Shown here piece by piece: positions 33,191 to 33,275 of a stretch of DNA of 33,275 nt; position 1 is the first letter of the stretch; the number at the start of each line of letters is the position of its first letter. Where the stretch lies: assembly GCA_009731375.1 (NCBI GenBank), contig BJOX01000004.1, forward strand, positions 1,534,010 through 1,567,284. The letters are read 5' to 3'. The stretch is from Paulinella micropora. Lineage: Eukaryota > Cercozoa > Imbricatea > Euglyphida. The notes beneath the pieces were generated by a model. The model was not told where the DNA came from and did no database searches. It saw nothing but the letters and a program-made list of their open reading frames with translations. A program made the position numbers and the translations under genes.

Positions 33191-33275
33191 GGCGGGTCTA
33201 AACACACACACTCACAGACACACACACACACACACACACGCATTTTTTAGGCGGGGCTTTTTTTGGGTTTGTATG
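32809..33275. repeat. ATCT/CTAC, CT and AC microsatellites
   Basis: ATCT/CTAC to about 33070, a short unique piece, (CT)n 33113-33187, GTAGGCGGGTCT, (AC)n, then TTTTTTAGGCGGGGCT. The two AG-GCGGG motifs resemble duplicated acceptor edges. No open frame can be judged before the window ends. Confidence 0.9.

Overview
This is nuclear DNA from a eukaryote. There are no bacterial-style gene blocks, rRNA or tRNA genes; GT-AG type splice signals recur, and at least one non-LTR retrotransposon of the early-branching type with a restriction-enzyme-like endonuclease (RLE, R2-like) is present. I cannot name the species. More than half of the window is simple sequence: long (ATCT)n/(GATA)n arrays with ATCC, CTAC, TGTA, TACA, TTATG, TA, CT and AAGT variants, plus several minisatellites and seven assembly gaps.

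Layout. 1-3811 is a duplicated block of microsatellite. Both halves carry a 27-nt exon-like island (766-792, 3249-3275), but only the first half carries a 740-bp protein-like segment (986-1729). 3812-8625 holds short dispersed repeats (families B and D) and the largest real coding unit: a minus-strand R2-like retrotransposon (family A, 4501 to the gap at 8119). It has reverse transcriptase, a CCHC knuckle and an RLE endonuclease, and is damaged by one in-frame TGA and at least two frameshifts. 8722-9360 is a 21-bp minisatellite that reads as KKAIGEV heptads on the minus strand. 9498-16691 mixes dispersed family E, two more fragments of element A in head-to-tail order, the MITE-like families B and C, and a long polypyrimidine tract. 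16692-25187 is almost pure microsatellite with short non-repeat islands. 25188-33275 has more microsatellites, dispersed family G, a foldback repeat, further B, C and D copies, a 5'-truncated A copy set inside a GATA array, and several more islands.

The most interesting pattern is in the islands. Many short non-repeat islands between the microsatellites look like small spliced exons, mostly on the plus strand: a pyrimidine or microsatellite tract ending in AG, an open and often Lys/Glu-rich stretch of 27-119 nt, then GT. Several are duplicated, and in some (notably 30022-30051 versus 30106-30135) every difference between copies is synonymous in one frame. I infer one or more intron-dense genes whose introns are filled with microsatellite. 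Exon calls were made by eye, are individually weak, and need RNA evidence.

A second pattern is that families A, E and G, which share no sequence I can see, all end directly against the (ATCT)n array. This suggests that microsatellites are a preferred insertion site or are made as the elements' 3' tails.
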